Source: a virus. From it: a stretch of DNA of 35,568 nucleotides. The notes under the pieces are model-generated. The model did no database searches, was not told the DNA's origin, and saw only the letters and a list, made by a program, of their open reading frames with translations. The translations under genes were made by a program, and so were the position numbers. The stretch lies in the IMG/VR virus record IMGVR_UViG_3300035181_000428, positions 1 to 35,568 of that record; one strand, written 5' to 3'. Positions 24,901 through 33,400 of the stretch are shown piece by piece; position 1 is the stretch's first letter; every line of letters starts with the position of its first letter.

Positions 24901-25597
24901 TACAGCTTTTGGACACGTAGATGTGGTATATCGTCAGGTTTACCCTAATGCGTTATCGTTCCGTGAGATGGCTAATAATGGATCTCGATTTGTCGCAATT
25001 CAAACAGCATCTGATAAAGTTTATTGGAGTGATGATGGTGCATTATGGAATCGTGTAGAAGAGGTCGTTAGTGTCACTACTAACCCAGCATGGATAGATA
25101 ATGAATATCCTTTCGCTGGTGAGCAAAACTTCTTATTCTTAGTTTTTGACGGTAGTAAGTTCATTGTTTATCAAAACGATAATAGCGTAGCTACTTCATC
25201 AGATGGTAAAGTTTGGACAGAAATCAATGCCAGTCAAGGTATTGATAAAGATACAACTCAAGTGATCGCAGATTCTGGTCACTACTTAACAATCGGCCCA
25301 GCAGGAATTCAAACGAGTACTGACGGCATAAATTGGTCGGCACCATCACAACCAGCTGCATTTGAAAAACAACAAGCAAAATGCGGTTGCTGGGATGGTA
25401 GTAAGTTCATCGTCGGTGCTACTTACATATACGGTCAAGGATCAGCAATGTTTTCGTCAGCAGATGGGACTACTTGGGCAAAGATGAACATGTTTAACAA
25501 ACCATCTATATCACAACTTCTATCAGAGTCACAAACAGCCATCCTAAACGGACAGACTGGTATAATTGGTGGTATCACCAGTGCCCTTCCTATATAG
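21935..25597 (+). CDS. Tail tip host-specificity protein, J-like
   Basis: The 1220-residue protein has an N-terminal hydrophobic segment (about 15-40), a long TipJ-type body (about 60-490, with ILANLDLRQSREDLLVTF and QIGDVFGI), a fibronectin III-like domain (about 515-620), and an Ala-rich coiled coil (about 690-750). The last 200 residues contain four Asp-box motifs, near 1031 (SDDGALW), 1088 (SSDGKVW), 1128 (STDGINW) and 1175 (SADGTTW), so a beta-propeller is likely. J proteins form the tail tip and bind the cell-surface receptor. The propeller probably carries receptor specificity. AAGGA precedes the ATG. Confidence 0.85.
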   Translation: MGWLDAIGAAFSWLGGEGFGAALARIAIGLGISKLLQNNQENAANGASSSTPRGQRQQISPATDNKVPVAYGDSYFSGTITDVQLTNANKQMFAVLNLCEKTGDIYSTNPGNPASRAMSSITIDDIYISNQKVTFMADGTTVDYTTDDTGVVDTNLHGLVGIYLYQGSSNSPMLPCITGTTTPIAGTTPAAAYSLMPGWDNTYTMENYIFAVVEMNYDPSKGAHTIPQIKFHVRNTMNKPGDVLIDYATNLMYGAGLTEEAIDLTSITNLNTYSDELVTYGTYPAQPRYRINGLVRTTETVLTVMEKIAATAGSDISYDVSTGKWAVLTNKPVTKTLDFNDNNIIGQINLTSSNLDSYYNQIEVQFPYAILKDQFNYVRVNLPAGDLNQNENPNMYQLTHELTNNLVQASILANLDLRQSREDLLVTFNTDYSKYNIQIGDVFGITNSVYGWTGKQFKVIRVKKTESDAGQLTVEITGLAYNPSVFTVSDISTFVPSTGIGHSLPSLSPIATPEAPTVNTTTISSQPSISITGIIPTGVVTEMEFWYTKDTDPVDDNRKYTMLGVMRAENSGPFLIGVATVFKTVLLASGTYYFKVRAVNESGSSKFSLPSVATPYTYVQTPDALPYHVPVVDSTGAAVGGMSLGLMAGYLATKLNWFGPGGIFSGNATLASIFGLSNTDAAAIDNAVNADTAAQNGVTGAVSTADAAQATATNAMTAATNAESAASQATSAAAQASADAAAAKAAAEAVGGVLSPHISVEDGKVFPSVFGDGPTPGASTHAGIFTHDNLVFSGSLHTLMKPENVVSAATTLKVEITGKIQNFYTIPGSTSWAKPPLYTQTIVDKFEYNSKLCLYYSTATYAGGALDAQSWSPWTLINCDNGVRGTPAGYPTSTTTYTNPYVDNPDYIVDEIYDVDAFGFVILGTAQKYDPFKPNIPVTVTTYADRDTRQKELWLTVGGSKAFSAGTSDLITFGTSPFNLPSGTPFAGNTAFGHVDVVYRQVYPNALSFREMANNGSRFVAIQTASDKVYWSDDGALWNRVEEVVSVTTNPAWIDNEYPFAGEQNFLFLVFDGSKFIVYQNDNSVATSSDGKVWTEINASQGIDKDTTQVIADSGHYLTIGPAGIQTSTDGINWSAPSQPAAFEKQQAKCGCWDGSKFIVGATYIYGQGSAMFSSADGTTWAKMNMFNKPSISQLLSESQTAILNGQTGIIGGITSALPI

Positions 25598-25599
25598 CA

Positions 25600-25607
25600 C
25601 TAAATAA
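25600..25607 (+). promoter_or_regulatory. Octamer CTAAATAA before the propeller-protein gene
   Basis: Located 21 bases upstream of ATG 25629 in a 31-base gap after the J-like gene, with AAAAAGGA between as ribosome-binding site. One of the recurrent octamers. Confidence 0.4.
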
Positions 25608-25628
25608 TAGAAAAAGGATTTAAAGATT

Positions 25629-27584
25629 ATGTCAATTATAGCAGTATCATCACTTGACGGTAGTACGGTTTCTTCATTTTCCAGTGATAATGTTCTAAAC
25701 ATTTTCAATAATACCTTCCCCTCTTCATCGACCACATTGTCGTATGCTGCTACTAACGGCTCTCGAATTATTATTGTAAGGGACACAAGTGTAAATATAT
25801 CAGACGACGGCGGTTGGACGTTTACCACTTATTCAGATGCTTATCAGAGATTGACTTTATTTTGGAATGGATCAAACTTTGTTAGTTTTGATACTATCAC
25901 AAAAACTTATCTTTATTCACCAACAGGAAATTCTGGTACCTGGGTTAGTAACACAATTAGCACATACACGAGTGATTCTGACACTACTAGTATTGCTTGG
26001 TATGTTGATGCAGGGACAACTTTTGTTACCTGGGGAACTGCAACTGGAATCAAATCAACTCGTACTATTAATAATGGGGAAACCTGGACAACTCCGTTAT
26101 ATACCACATCTTATGGACATCTACGTTTTGAAAGAGATTCATTTATAAAATCTGGGTCATACTACTATATTATTGGTTACGATGACACACAATTTTATAA
26201 ATCTTATCTTTTAACATCAACTGATGGTGTAAATTGGTACACCTCATCTGCGGGGGCACCTTTTAATGTTGATCTTAATACTGGGTGGTATCCTAAAACT
26301 ATCTGTGCTAGCGGTAGCAATATGATTACAATGGGGTCAACACATACACTTCAAAATACGGCTATTTATTACTATTCATCAGACAATGGAATTACTTGGA
26401 CATATGCTTACTTAGGTGGAATACTTGATACTACGTGGCGATTACAAACTTATGCTGGTTTGTTCTATCTATCTAGTGTATATACAAACGGTACTCAGAT
26501 AACTTCAGATATGATTAACTGGACTTCTCAATTTGGAGTACCGATTTATGGTAATGGTATTGTTAGGTCACCAATAAATATTCTTAGGCGTAACGCAGCG
26601 GCAACTAGCACTTCAACTTTAATTAAGAAAGTAATAAGATTTAAAAACTTTTTAGTTACAGTCGTATCCTCAGCCAATTCTTTAAGTTCCAGAGTTAAAC
26701 TTCTAACACAATCAGTATTATCAAATTCAAACTCATATATTCAGAAATTTACAAAAATGTCAAGGAAGGCATTAGTAACATCAATACCGACATCTTTTAT
26801 AGGCAGACTTTATTTTCGAGCACTAAATGCGGTCTCGACATCAATCTCTACATTCTTTGGGTATGATACCACATTTAGACGAACACTTAATGCGGTCTCG
26901 ACATCAATCTCCAACATATCTTTTAATCAGCATTGGGCTAACATCTGGTCTATGCTGTATAAAACATCACAATGGATTGGAGTTAAAGTTGGAACTGCGA
27001 TTGGTGTTACATCGCCAGATGGTACGACCTGGACTACACAAACGTTACCTAGTTCACAAAACTGGGTCGCATTAGCAAATAATGGGACGATAAATGCCAC
27101 TATTGCTAAAGGAACAGCGATAGCAGCTAGCTCACCTGACGGTATTACGTGGACTCAACAAGCATTACCAGCAACAAGATTATGGTCATCGCTAACAGCT
27201 AAAACTGGATTATTTGTGGCGGTTGCACTTCAGACGGATAAGAGTGCTATTTCCGCAGATGGAATTACCTGGACTGAACAATCATTACCAGCCTCTGCGA
27301 ATTGGACTTCTGTCACTACTAACGGAACAATTTTTGTTGCGGTTTCAGATAATGGCATCGCTGCTACATCGCTAGATGGTATTACCTGGACACAGTATGC
27401 TATGCCTGACCAACTGCACTTTAATTGCGTTACTTGGGCACTTAACCAGTTTACAGCAGTAGCATCTGGACCAACTAACTTAGCTGCTAGTTCTCCAGAT
27501 GGTATTACCTGGACTAGAGTTTATATGCCAAGTTCACAAAATTGGACTGGTGTAGGTCCTGGCGTAGGAAATCCAAATGTCTAA
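25629..27584 (+). CDS. Asp-box beta-propeller adhesin, 651 aa
   Basis: Nine Asp-box-like motifs are visible. Four lie in the first half (DNA near 25799, 26066, 26217, 26378). Five very regular ones lie in the last 200 residues (27013, 27132, 27250, 27369, 27491), about 40 residues apart, one per propeller blade. Between them (about 317-440) is a Ser/Thr/Lys-rich linker built from degenerate units such as NAVSTSIS, of which a 25-base stretch is repeated 63 bases apart near 26825 and 26888. Asp-box propellers occur in sialidases and carbohydrate-binding adhesins. No catalytic sialidase residues were identified, so binding to host surface sugar is more likely. Its end overlaps the next gene. Confidence 0.75.
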   Translation: MSIIAVSSLDGSTVSSFSSDNVLNIFNNTFPSSSTTLSYAATNGSRIIIVRDTSVNISDDGGWTFTTYSDAYQRLTLFWNGSNFVSFDTITKTYLYSPTGNSGTWVSNTISTYTSDSDTTSIAWYVDAGTTFVTWGTATGIKSTRTINNGETWTTPLYTTSYGHLRFERDSFIKSGSYYYIIGYDDTQFYKSYLLTSTDGVNWYTSSAGAPFNVDLNTGWYPKTICASGSNMITMGSTHTLQNTAIYYYSSDNGITWTYAYLGGILDTTWRLQTYAGLFYLSSVYTNGTQITSDMINWTSQFGVPIYGNGIVRSPINILRRNAAATSTSTLIKKVIRFKNFLVTVVSSANSLSSRVKLLTQSVLSNSNSYIQKFTKMSRKALVTSIPTSFIGRLYFRALNAVSTSISTFFGYDTTFRRTLNAVSTSISNISFNQHWANIWSMLYKTSQWIGVKVGTAIGVTSPDGTTWTTQTLPSSQNWVALANNGTINATIAKGTAIAASSPDGITWTQQALPATRLWSSLTAKTGLFVAVALQTDKSAISADGITWTEQSLPASANWTSVTTNGTIFVAVSDNGIAATSLDGITWTQYAMPDQLHFNCVTWALNQFTAVASGPTNLAASSPDGITWTRVYMPSSQNWTGVGPGVGNPNV

Positions 27585-28194
27585 TACGGTTGATAAAATC
27601 ATAGCAATTTCAAGAGATACCTCAGTCTCTGCTCAGACAGAGAACGGTATTTCTTGGCAACAAGAAGACCAGCAAGATTATGTCTGGAGGGGTATTGCTG
27701 GGTCGCAAGGGAAATACACTTATTTCACTTGCGACAGGTATAACCCGTTTGCTACAGTGAACTATACAAATAACAACTACACTACCTGGGTTGGTGGTGT
27801 GTTGCCAGCACCACAGTTGTCTTGTATAATGGCAGTTGCTCGTGATGCACAAAATATTACAGTAAGCTATGATGGCTCTTCGTTTATGGATGTAGCACCA
27901 CCAGTGTTTAGCAATTCAACAGTTTACGGTGGGAATAAGATAGTTCAGAACTGTCAAGCAACTTCAACATCATTTAGCCAATCGTTTACTGCGGTTAATG
28001 TTAAGTTGTTCTTCGTTATCGGAACAGCAGTATCGCATGTTTATTCTTGGTCGCAAGAACTTAAATGTCGAGTTGTTGACTTGACTACAATTTCATTCAC
28101 AAATGCAAAAACTATAACAAATTCTATATTCAGTAGGACTTATTCAGTAGTAGCGAGTTCAGTGTCCACCTTCTTAGGAGCATTTAGATGGTAA
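27577..28194 (+). CDS. Propeller-linker tail protein, 205 aa (possible 5' half of a split gene)
   Basis: The product starts with two blade-like units (TENGISW near 22 and VSYDGSSF near 99) and ends with the same Ser/Thr linker as its neighbours (RTYSVVASSVSTFLGAFRW). It stops where the related 651-residue protein continues into a second propeller. The next gene starts in another frame, overlapping by seven bases. ATG 27577 overlaps the preceding stop, so translation is coupled. Likely part of the tail-tip adhesin complex. Confidence 0.65.
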   Translation: MSNTVDKIIAISRDTSVSAQTENGISWQQEDQQDYVWRGIAGSQGKYTYFTCDRYNPFATVNYTNNNYTTWVGGVLPAPQLSCIMAVARDAQNITVSYDGSSFMDVAPPVFSNSTVYGGNKIVQNCQATSTSFSQSFTAVNVKLFFVIGTAVSHVYSWSQELKCRVVDLTTISFTNAKTITNSIFSRTYSVVASSVSTFLGAFRW

Positions 28195-29000
28195 ATTTTG
28201 ATGGTATGATTCCTACACTAGGAATAAGTCTTGGGAAAGTAGTAAATATGCTTTTCGACAAGCAAAATAAGAGATCTATTGTTGCTTCTAATGCCCAGTC
28301 TGTTGGTGTGAGCGAGACAACTGGTGATCCATATACACAAAATAGTAATCGTGATTGGAACAAACTAACAGTCGATTCTATCTATGCAAGTGCTGGTAAA
28401 ATATTAGCATTAGGGTCTGGCATTACGTCAACCAACCAATCGCAGAAACTCGCCTGGACTAATAACTCAGGGGACTGGGTGATTGGATATAGCCCAATCG
28501 CCCAAACAATCAGACCTAAGGGGATTGGATATTCATCTGGTAAATTTGTAATCGCTACTGGGGGATACACGATTGTATCTGATTTTAAATATAAGTCATC
28601 TGGATCAAGTGGTTTAGTTAAATCGCTTCCTGGAACAGCAATCACTAATACAGGTAATCCTATCGATTCTATATCAACAGGTTCGACTGTTATGGTTGGT
28701 GCTTCTTTAAGTCGTAGTGGAACTTGGACTGTCGCAACATCAGTAGGTGCATCGTCAGATTGGGGTCATCAATACGGTGAAGCAGAGCTGGTTAAAACTA
28801 ATCATAGATCTACCTCTTATACTTTTCCTGGTTATACTGCTACAGCACCGCAAATACAACGCCCATCTGCTATACCGTTTGGTGATAAGCCCCCAGTTGA
28901 TTGGACTACAGCAAACGAGATAACAGAAGGATACTACGGTGTAAATGGTAATAAGGAGGGTGGAATACTTACTACTTTCACTACGACCTGGTCGGTATAA
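28188..29000 (+). CDS. Second-propeller tail protein, 270 aa (possible 3' half of a split gene)
   Basis: The N-terminus carries MLFDKQNKRSIVASNAQSVG and then blade-like units (SETTGDPYTQ, LAWTNNSGDWVIG). It lines up with the region after the linker in the 651-residue protein. ATG 28188 lies inside the last codons of the previous gene, in the -1 frame, right after a TAG. The C-terminus (about 195-270) is aromatic and Gly-rich and has no counterpart in the others. Likely a receptor-binding accessory. Confidence 0.6.
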   Translation: MVNFDGMIPTLGISLGKVVNMLFDKQNKRSIVASNAQSVGVSETTGDPYTQNSNRDWNKLTVDSIYASAGKILALGSGITSTNQSQKLAWTNNSGDWVIGYSPIAQTIRPKGIGYSSGKFVIATGGYTIVSDFKYKSSGSSGLVKSLPGTAITNTGNPIDSISTGSTVMVGASLSRSGTWTVATSVGASSDWGHQYGEAELVKTNHRSTSYTFPGYTATAPQIQRPSAIPFGDKPPVDWTTANEITEGYYGVNGNKEGGILTTFTTTWSV

Positions 29001-29003
29001 ATA
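28996..29003 (+). promoter_or_regulatory. Octamer TATAAATA after the 28188-29000 gene
   Basis: An exact match to the T4 late-promoter core overlapping the stop of the preceding gene, 75 bases before ATG 29079. The gap between contains no clear terminator. Confidence 0.4.
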
Positions 29004-29078
29004 AAGATGACCAAACAGATTTAACGATTTCGTAAAAGACCCCTGAAGTGGGCTCTGATTTAATAGGATATAAAATAT

Positions 29079-29483
29079 ATGGCAGTACAATACAACATAA
29101 TCGTTCCTCAAGGAGCAACCAAAGTAATACCTTTTAAGGTAACGGTACTTACTGATCCTTTGCTTGATTACGACCCTGTTACTAACCCGCGTCTCCCGCT
29201 TGATCTGACTTTAGCGTCGATTGAAATGCAGGTTCGTCAGACATATAACACATCTACAGTTTTGCTTACTGCGACTACTTTAAATGGTAAATTCGTTACT
29301 ACTAATGCTATAGCAGGTGAATTTGAACTTAGACTGTCACCAGCTGATACAGTAGATTTTAAATTCAATGCTGCTCAAGCATCTTACTTTTACGATATTG
29401 AGGCAAGGTTTTCAGCAACAAACATTTTACGCATCGCACAAGGAAACTTTGTGGTGCAACGAGAAATAACGAGGATAGCATAA
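29079..29483 (+). CDS. Baseplate/tail accessory protein, BppU N-terminus-like
   Basis: A 134-residue beta-rich protein. It follows the pattern of small phage proteins that begin with a Q-G-A-T strand (VPQGATKVIPFKV) and continue with LDLTLASIEMQVRQ, FELRLSPADT, YFYDIEARF and GNFVVQREITR. I associate this pattern with BppU-like N-terminal domains that attach receptor-binding proteins to the tail. AGGA precedes the ATG. It lies among adhesin genes, which fits a docking role. Confidence 0.6.
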   Translation: MAVQYNIIVPQGATKVIPFKVTVLTDPLLDYDPVTNPRLPLDLTLASIEMQVRQTYNTSTVLLTATTLNGKFVTTNAIAGEFELRLSPADTVDFKFNAAQASYFYDIEARFSATNILRIAQGNFVVQREITRIA

Positions 29484-29484
29484 T

Positions 29485-29664
29485 ATGGCGTCAATAAACG
29501 GACTTGGTGACTGCAAATCAGCAGAAGTATCGATGCAAATTATTCGTGCTAACGGAAAGATAGAGGACCTTGGTGTAGTAAGTTACTACCACAAGAATCC
29601 ACTTAAAAGGGCGATCTTTAAGATCAGACAGATGTTAGGTTTAAAAACCCAACAAAAAATTTAA
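29485..29664 (+). CDS. Small basic hypothetical protein, 59 aa
   Basis: A 59-codon frame begins at ATG 29485, one base after the previous stop, with GAGGA upstream, and ends at TAA 29662-29664. The product has a basic C-terminus (NPLKRAIFKIRQMLGLK), probably an amphipathic helix. Its tight position supports it. Function unknown; it might be a chaperone for neighbouring tail proteins. Confidence 0.6.
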   Translation: MASINGLGDCKSAEVSMQIIRANGKIEDLGVVSYYHKNPLKRAIFKIRQMLGLKTQQKI

Positions 29665-29687
29665 CAAACATATAAAGGAAAATTATT

Positions 29688-30077
29688 ATGGCATTCGGAA
29701 CAGCAACAGTTTTGACCTCTGCAGGTCGTGCGATTACTACAAATCGTCTTAAAGGTGCAGGCACAGAACCAGCTTACGTAGGTGTAGGCGTAGGTGCTAC
29801 TGCTGCGGCTCGCACCGCAGTTGCAGCAGATACAGCTCTTAGTTCACCAGTTGAGTCTCGTGTATTAGGTACTTCTTCGCAAGTAACTACTACATCAACC
29901 AGCGATACTTACCAAGTGGTTGGAACAGTAACAGCAACCGCGGCTCGCTCGGTTGATGAGGCAGGGTTGTTTGATGCAGCTACGGCAGGCAACATGTATC
30001 TCTCTGCTACATTCCCTGTGGTCAGCCTAAGCACAGGTGACTCGATCCAAACTACACTTAAAGTTCAATACTCTTAA
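29688..30077 (+). CDS. Phage structural protein, 129 aa
   Basis: A 129-residue Ala/Thr/Val-rich protein with AAAGGA upstream. The segments PAYVGVGVGATAAART, then ADTALSSPVESRV, then DEAGLFDAAT and YLSATFPVVSLSTGD follow a pattern often seen in small virion proteins encoded near tail fibres. It probably folds as a beta-sandwich decorating the tail or fibre. A strong terminator follows (30098-30129). Confidence 0.6.
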   Translation: MAFGTATVLTSAGRAITTNRLKGAGTEPAYVGVGVGATAAARTAVAADTALSSPVESRVLGTSSQVTTTSTSDTYQVVGTVTATAARSVDEAGLFDAATAGNMYLSATFPVVSLSTGDSIQTTLKVQYS

Positions 30078-30097
30078 TTGTAAGGGGTTTTGGGTTA

Positions 30098-30129
30098 AAA
30101 GGGTCACGTGTAAAACTGACCCTTTTTTG
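30098..30129 (+). terminator. Rho-independent terminator after the 29688-30077 gene
   Basis: AAAAGGGTCA (30098-30107) pairs perfectly with TGACCCTTTT (30118-30127), loop of ten bases, and the T-run extends to 30129. The A-rich 5' arm means it could also work in reverse. Confidence 0.9.
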
Positions 30130-30163
30130 TTATGATAAGTAATACTAGATAGGGGAAATAAGA

Positions 30164-30481
30164 ATGACATTAAAAACTATATCGGATACTATTGGGAATG
30201 TTACTGTAGTTACAGGAACTATTAATGGTATTGACCAAGTTATCACAGGTAGAGATGTGTCACAACTATTTAGAGTTATTGATGATAATTTAAGAATGCT
30301 TACTCAGTCTGAAGCATACTGCTTACTATATGAGATTCAAGCAAATTTAGTAGCAGAGGTTTTAAATTTTCAAAGTATTCCGTCCACCACATTCTTTAAG
30401 GAAGATAGTACTCTATTTTATGGGATTACTTATAATGGCATTACTATAGGAAATGTATGGTCGAGTGGGGGTAACATCTAA
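30164..30481 (+). CDS. Hypothetical protein upstream of the large adhesin, 105 aa
   Basis: A 105-residue protein with a beta-rich N-terminus, a helical middle and AGGGGA upstream. It ends overlapping the ATG of the 1074-residue adhesin (TAATG at 30479-30483), so the two are translationally coupled. It may anchor or chaperone that adhesin. No family recognised. Confidence 0.65.
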   Translation: MTLKTISDTIGNVTVVTGTINGIDQVITGRDVSQLFRVIDDNLRMLTQSEAYCLLYEIQANLVAEVLNFQSIPSTTFFKEDSTLFYGITYNGITIGNVWSSGGNI

Positions 30482-33400
30482 TGGCATTTATTGTATGTCC
30501 TGGTGCGGCAGGTGGTGGTAGTAACGGAAGATATTCTTCTGATGGTATTACTTGGGTAGCATCATTATTTCCAGGTTCTGCAGTAAATTGGACTTGCCCT
30601 GGAAAAATAAATGGGGTTTTTGTAGCGGTTCAGAATAATTCAAATATTTTTGCCACCTCAAGCGATGGTATTAACTGGACTACTGGCACTTTACCTGCGT
30701 CACAGACATCTATTGTTGGCACACATAGCGGTACGAAAATTTTAATTACAAGTGGTAGTTCTTATTTTTCGACAAGCGATGGTATTAACTGGTCAACTGG
30801 TAGTTTACCAAATAGTTCTGGTGGTATAGTACATTATAATGGGTCAAGATTTGTATCTGTTTCGGCTAACACCACATATAGCTCTTATTCCACAGATGGT
30901 GTTACTTGGTATGCTGGTGGCGTTGTCCCTCAAAGTTCAAATCAAAGAATAACCTGGAATGGAACAGTTTTTATTGTTATTGACTCTGGCAATGGGGGGT
31001 CGTCAGTAGCTACATCGCCAGACGGTATTACATGGACTGCTAAGACTTCTTTACCTGCAGTAACCTGGGGAGTAGCAGCAAAAAAGTCAACAGGGTTAGT
31101 AGTTATTACCTACGGAAACCCATCAAGTACCTGCTCATACTCTACTGATAATTGTGTTACATGGAGTACCACACCACTACCAACATCACAGCTTTGGCGT
31201 GATATAAGTTATGATGAAACATTAAATTTATTTTGTACATTTGCGTATAATTCTGCTCCTATAACTACCTCTTCAAATGGGATTAACTGGGTAAGTGCAA
31301 CTGGTGTTTCTGATGGTAATCAGAACTGGTTAATTACAGGGGATAGAGTATTTGGAAATACCTTTACTCAAACTTGTTTAGCAGCCCCTACTTCAATAGC
31401 ATCAGAATCATCATCGACATTACACGGATATATTAACCCAGTATCTCTTTTAAGTAATGTAACATCTAATGCAAGTGCAACATTAGTTAAAATAACTCCA
31501 AGTTTATTTTCTACGTCCGCTGGGACTACTTTAGCTTACTCACCGTCAGGTACGTCTGGATGGTTAACTAAAACCATGCCAGCAGCATACGGTACTAGGA
31601 AATATAATGGTTTGTATTGGTTAGGTTTAGTTTGGGGTGGTACGTCAGTTGGAAAATCAACCGACGGAATTACATATACACAAATCAGTACTGGGATTCC
31701 TAATAAGTCTTGGTACACTTTATCCTGGTCTCCTACTTTAAGTTTATGGATGGCGGCATCAAATACAGGAGACATAGTAACCTCTCCAGACGGTGTTACA
31801 TGGACTACGCGAACTCCAGCAACTGCAGGTAACACATTTTTTAAAGCAGCCTGGGGCAATGGTAGATTTGTAATAGGGGTACGGAGCTCAACTACTTTTC
31901 AAACATCTGTAGACGGTATTGTATGGACTAATGTATCTATACCATCAGCTATTGGTAGTGTAGGTGATGTAATCTGGACAGGACAAGCATTTTTAGTGTG
32001 TTCTCAAGATAATAACAATATAGCACGATCACTAGACGGAATTACCTGGGCATTAATTAGTTCACCTGCGAGTTCAAAATGGAATTTTGCATGTAATTCC
32101 AGTGGCGTAGTTATTATTGCTCTTGATAGTAGTGTTAATTGTTTATATTCTAATGATCATGGCTTAACCTGGGTTACTAAAACTATGCCAGCGAATCAAC
32201 GCTGGGGGGTTACTGGTGTTGCATACGATGGCAGTAAATTTATCATGGGAGCATACAGTTCATCTTCATGGGCTACCTCAACGGATGGGCAAACCTGGAC
32301 AAGTATTACTGGCGTTAATGGTAGTTATACTGGTGAAATGCGTAGTGCCTGGTTACTTAGTTCTGGAACTACTTTTAATCAGATATCATCTGCTTTATCG
32401 TCATCTTCCCTTAATTTTTCACTTCGTGGCAATAAAGTTTTTAAAGCGTTACCAATATCGTTATCTACTCGACCAAATTGGAATATTACAGCATCAAAAG
32501 CAGCGGCATCTACAACTACTTCGGTAATTAAGAAAGATTCGTTTCTAACTAAAGTATCAACTTTAGTCAATACAATGTCGGCTACTATCGCTAACATTGG
32601 TTCAGCCATAAGGTATTACTCTGCGTCAGCATCATCAGCAGTTATACCAATAATCCAAAAATCGATTTCTTGGACTAAGTCTGCATCTGCTAGTTCGACA
32701 TCAACTCTAAGTAAAGCGATTTCTTGGACTAAGTCTGCATCTGCTAGTTCGACATCAACTCTAAGTAAAGCGATTTCTTGGACTAAGTCTGTATCTGCCG
32801 TTACCACTTCAAAGCTAAGTAAAGCGATTTCTTGGACTAAGTCTGCATCTGCTAGTTCGACATCAACTCTAAGTAAAGCGATTTCTTGGACTAAAACAGC
32901 AACTACTGTATCTACCTCAAATACAAGTAAAGCGGTTCTGTTAAACAAGACTGTTTTAGTTAATGCTCTACCGGCTCACCAAAGAGTAGTTCAAATTATT
33001 CGTATTTCAATTACGTCGGCAGTAGTGTCGTTAACAAAAATAATTGCTAAAACTTTTAGTCTGAATTCTTTGACATCAGCATACGCTACTGTTTTAAACT
33101 TAATTACGACACAGTATATGATTGGTATGGCTTCTGCTGCTACTATACCTAAAGTTATACGTGATATCTTCGTTAGAAATAACGCAAATTCATCATCACT
33201 CGGCTCTATTAAAAAAATACCTGCTATTGAGAGATCATACAATACAGCATCGCTACCTGTATTATCTAAAACTGCGGGGTTGTTTAAAACTACATTAGTT
33301 GGAACGGCGTCACTTATTTCTAAAGCCGTATCAGTAACTAAAGACACAGCATATAGCATTATTTTAGGTTCTTCCAGTCAAGTCATTATTGGTATTAAGA

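Noticed and set aside
29030-29070. Terminator hairpin before the 29079 gene
   Set aside because: The only pairing is CCC with GGG plus mismatched flanks and no T-run; too weak.
31536-31859. Reverse-strand frame of 107 codons inside the large adhesin
   Set aside because: Antisense shadow of the Asp-box region; composition mirrors the plus-strand codons.
32616-32948. Reverse-strand 110-residue frame over the tandem repeat
   Set aside because: It is periodic because the DNA beneath it is a repeat coding for the adhesin on the plus strand; no ribosome-binding site or relatives expected.
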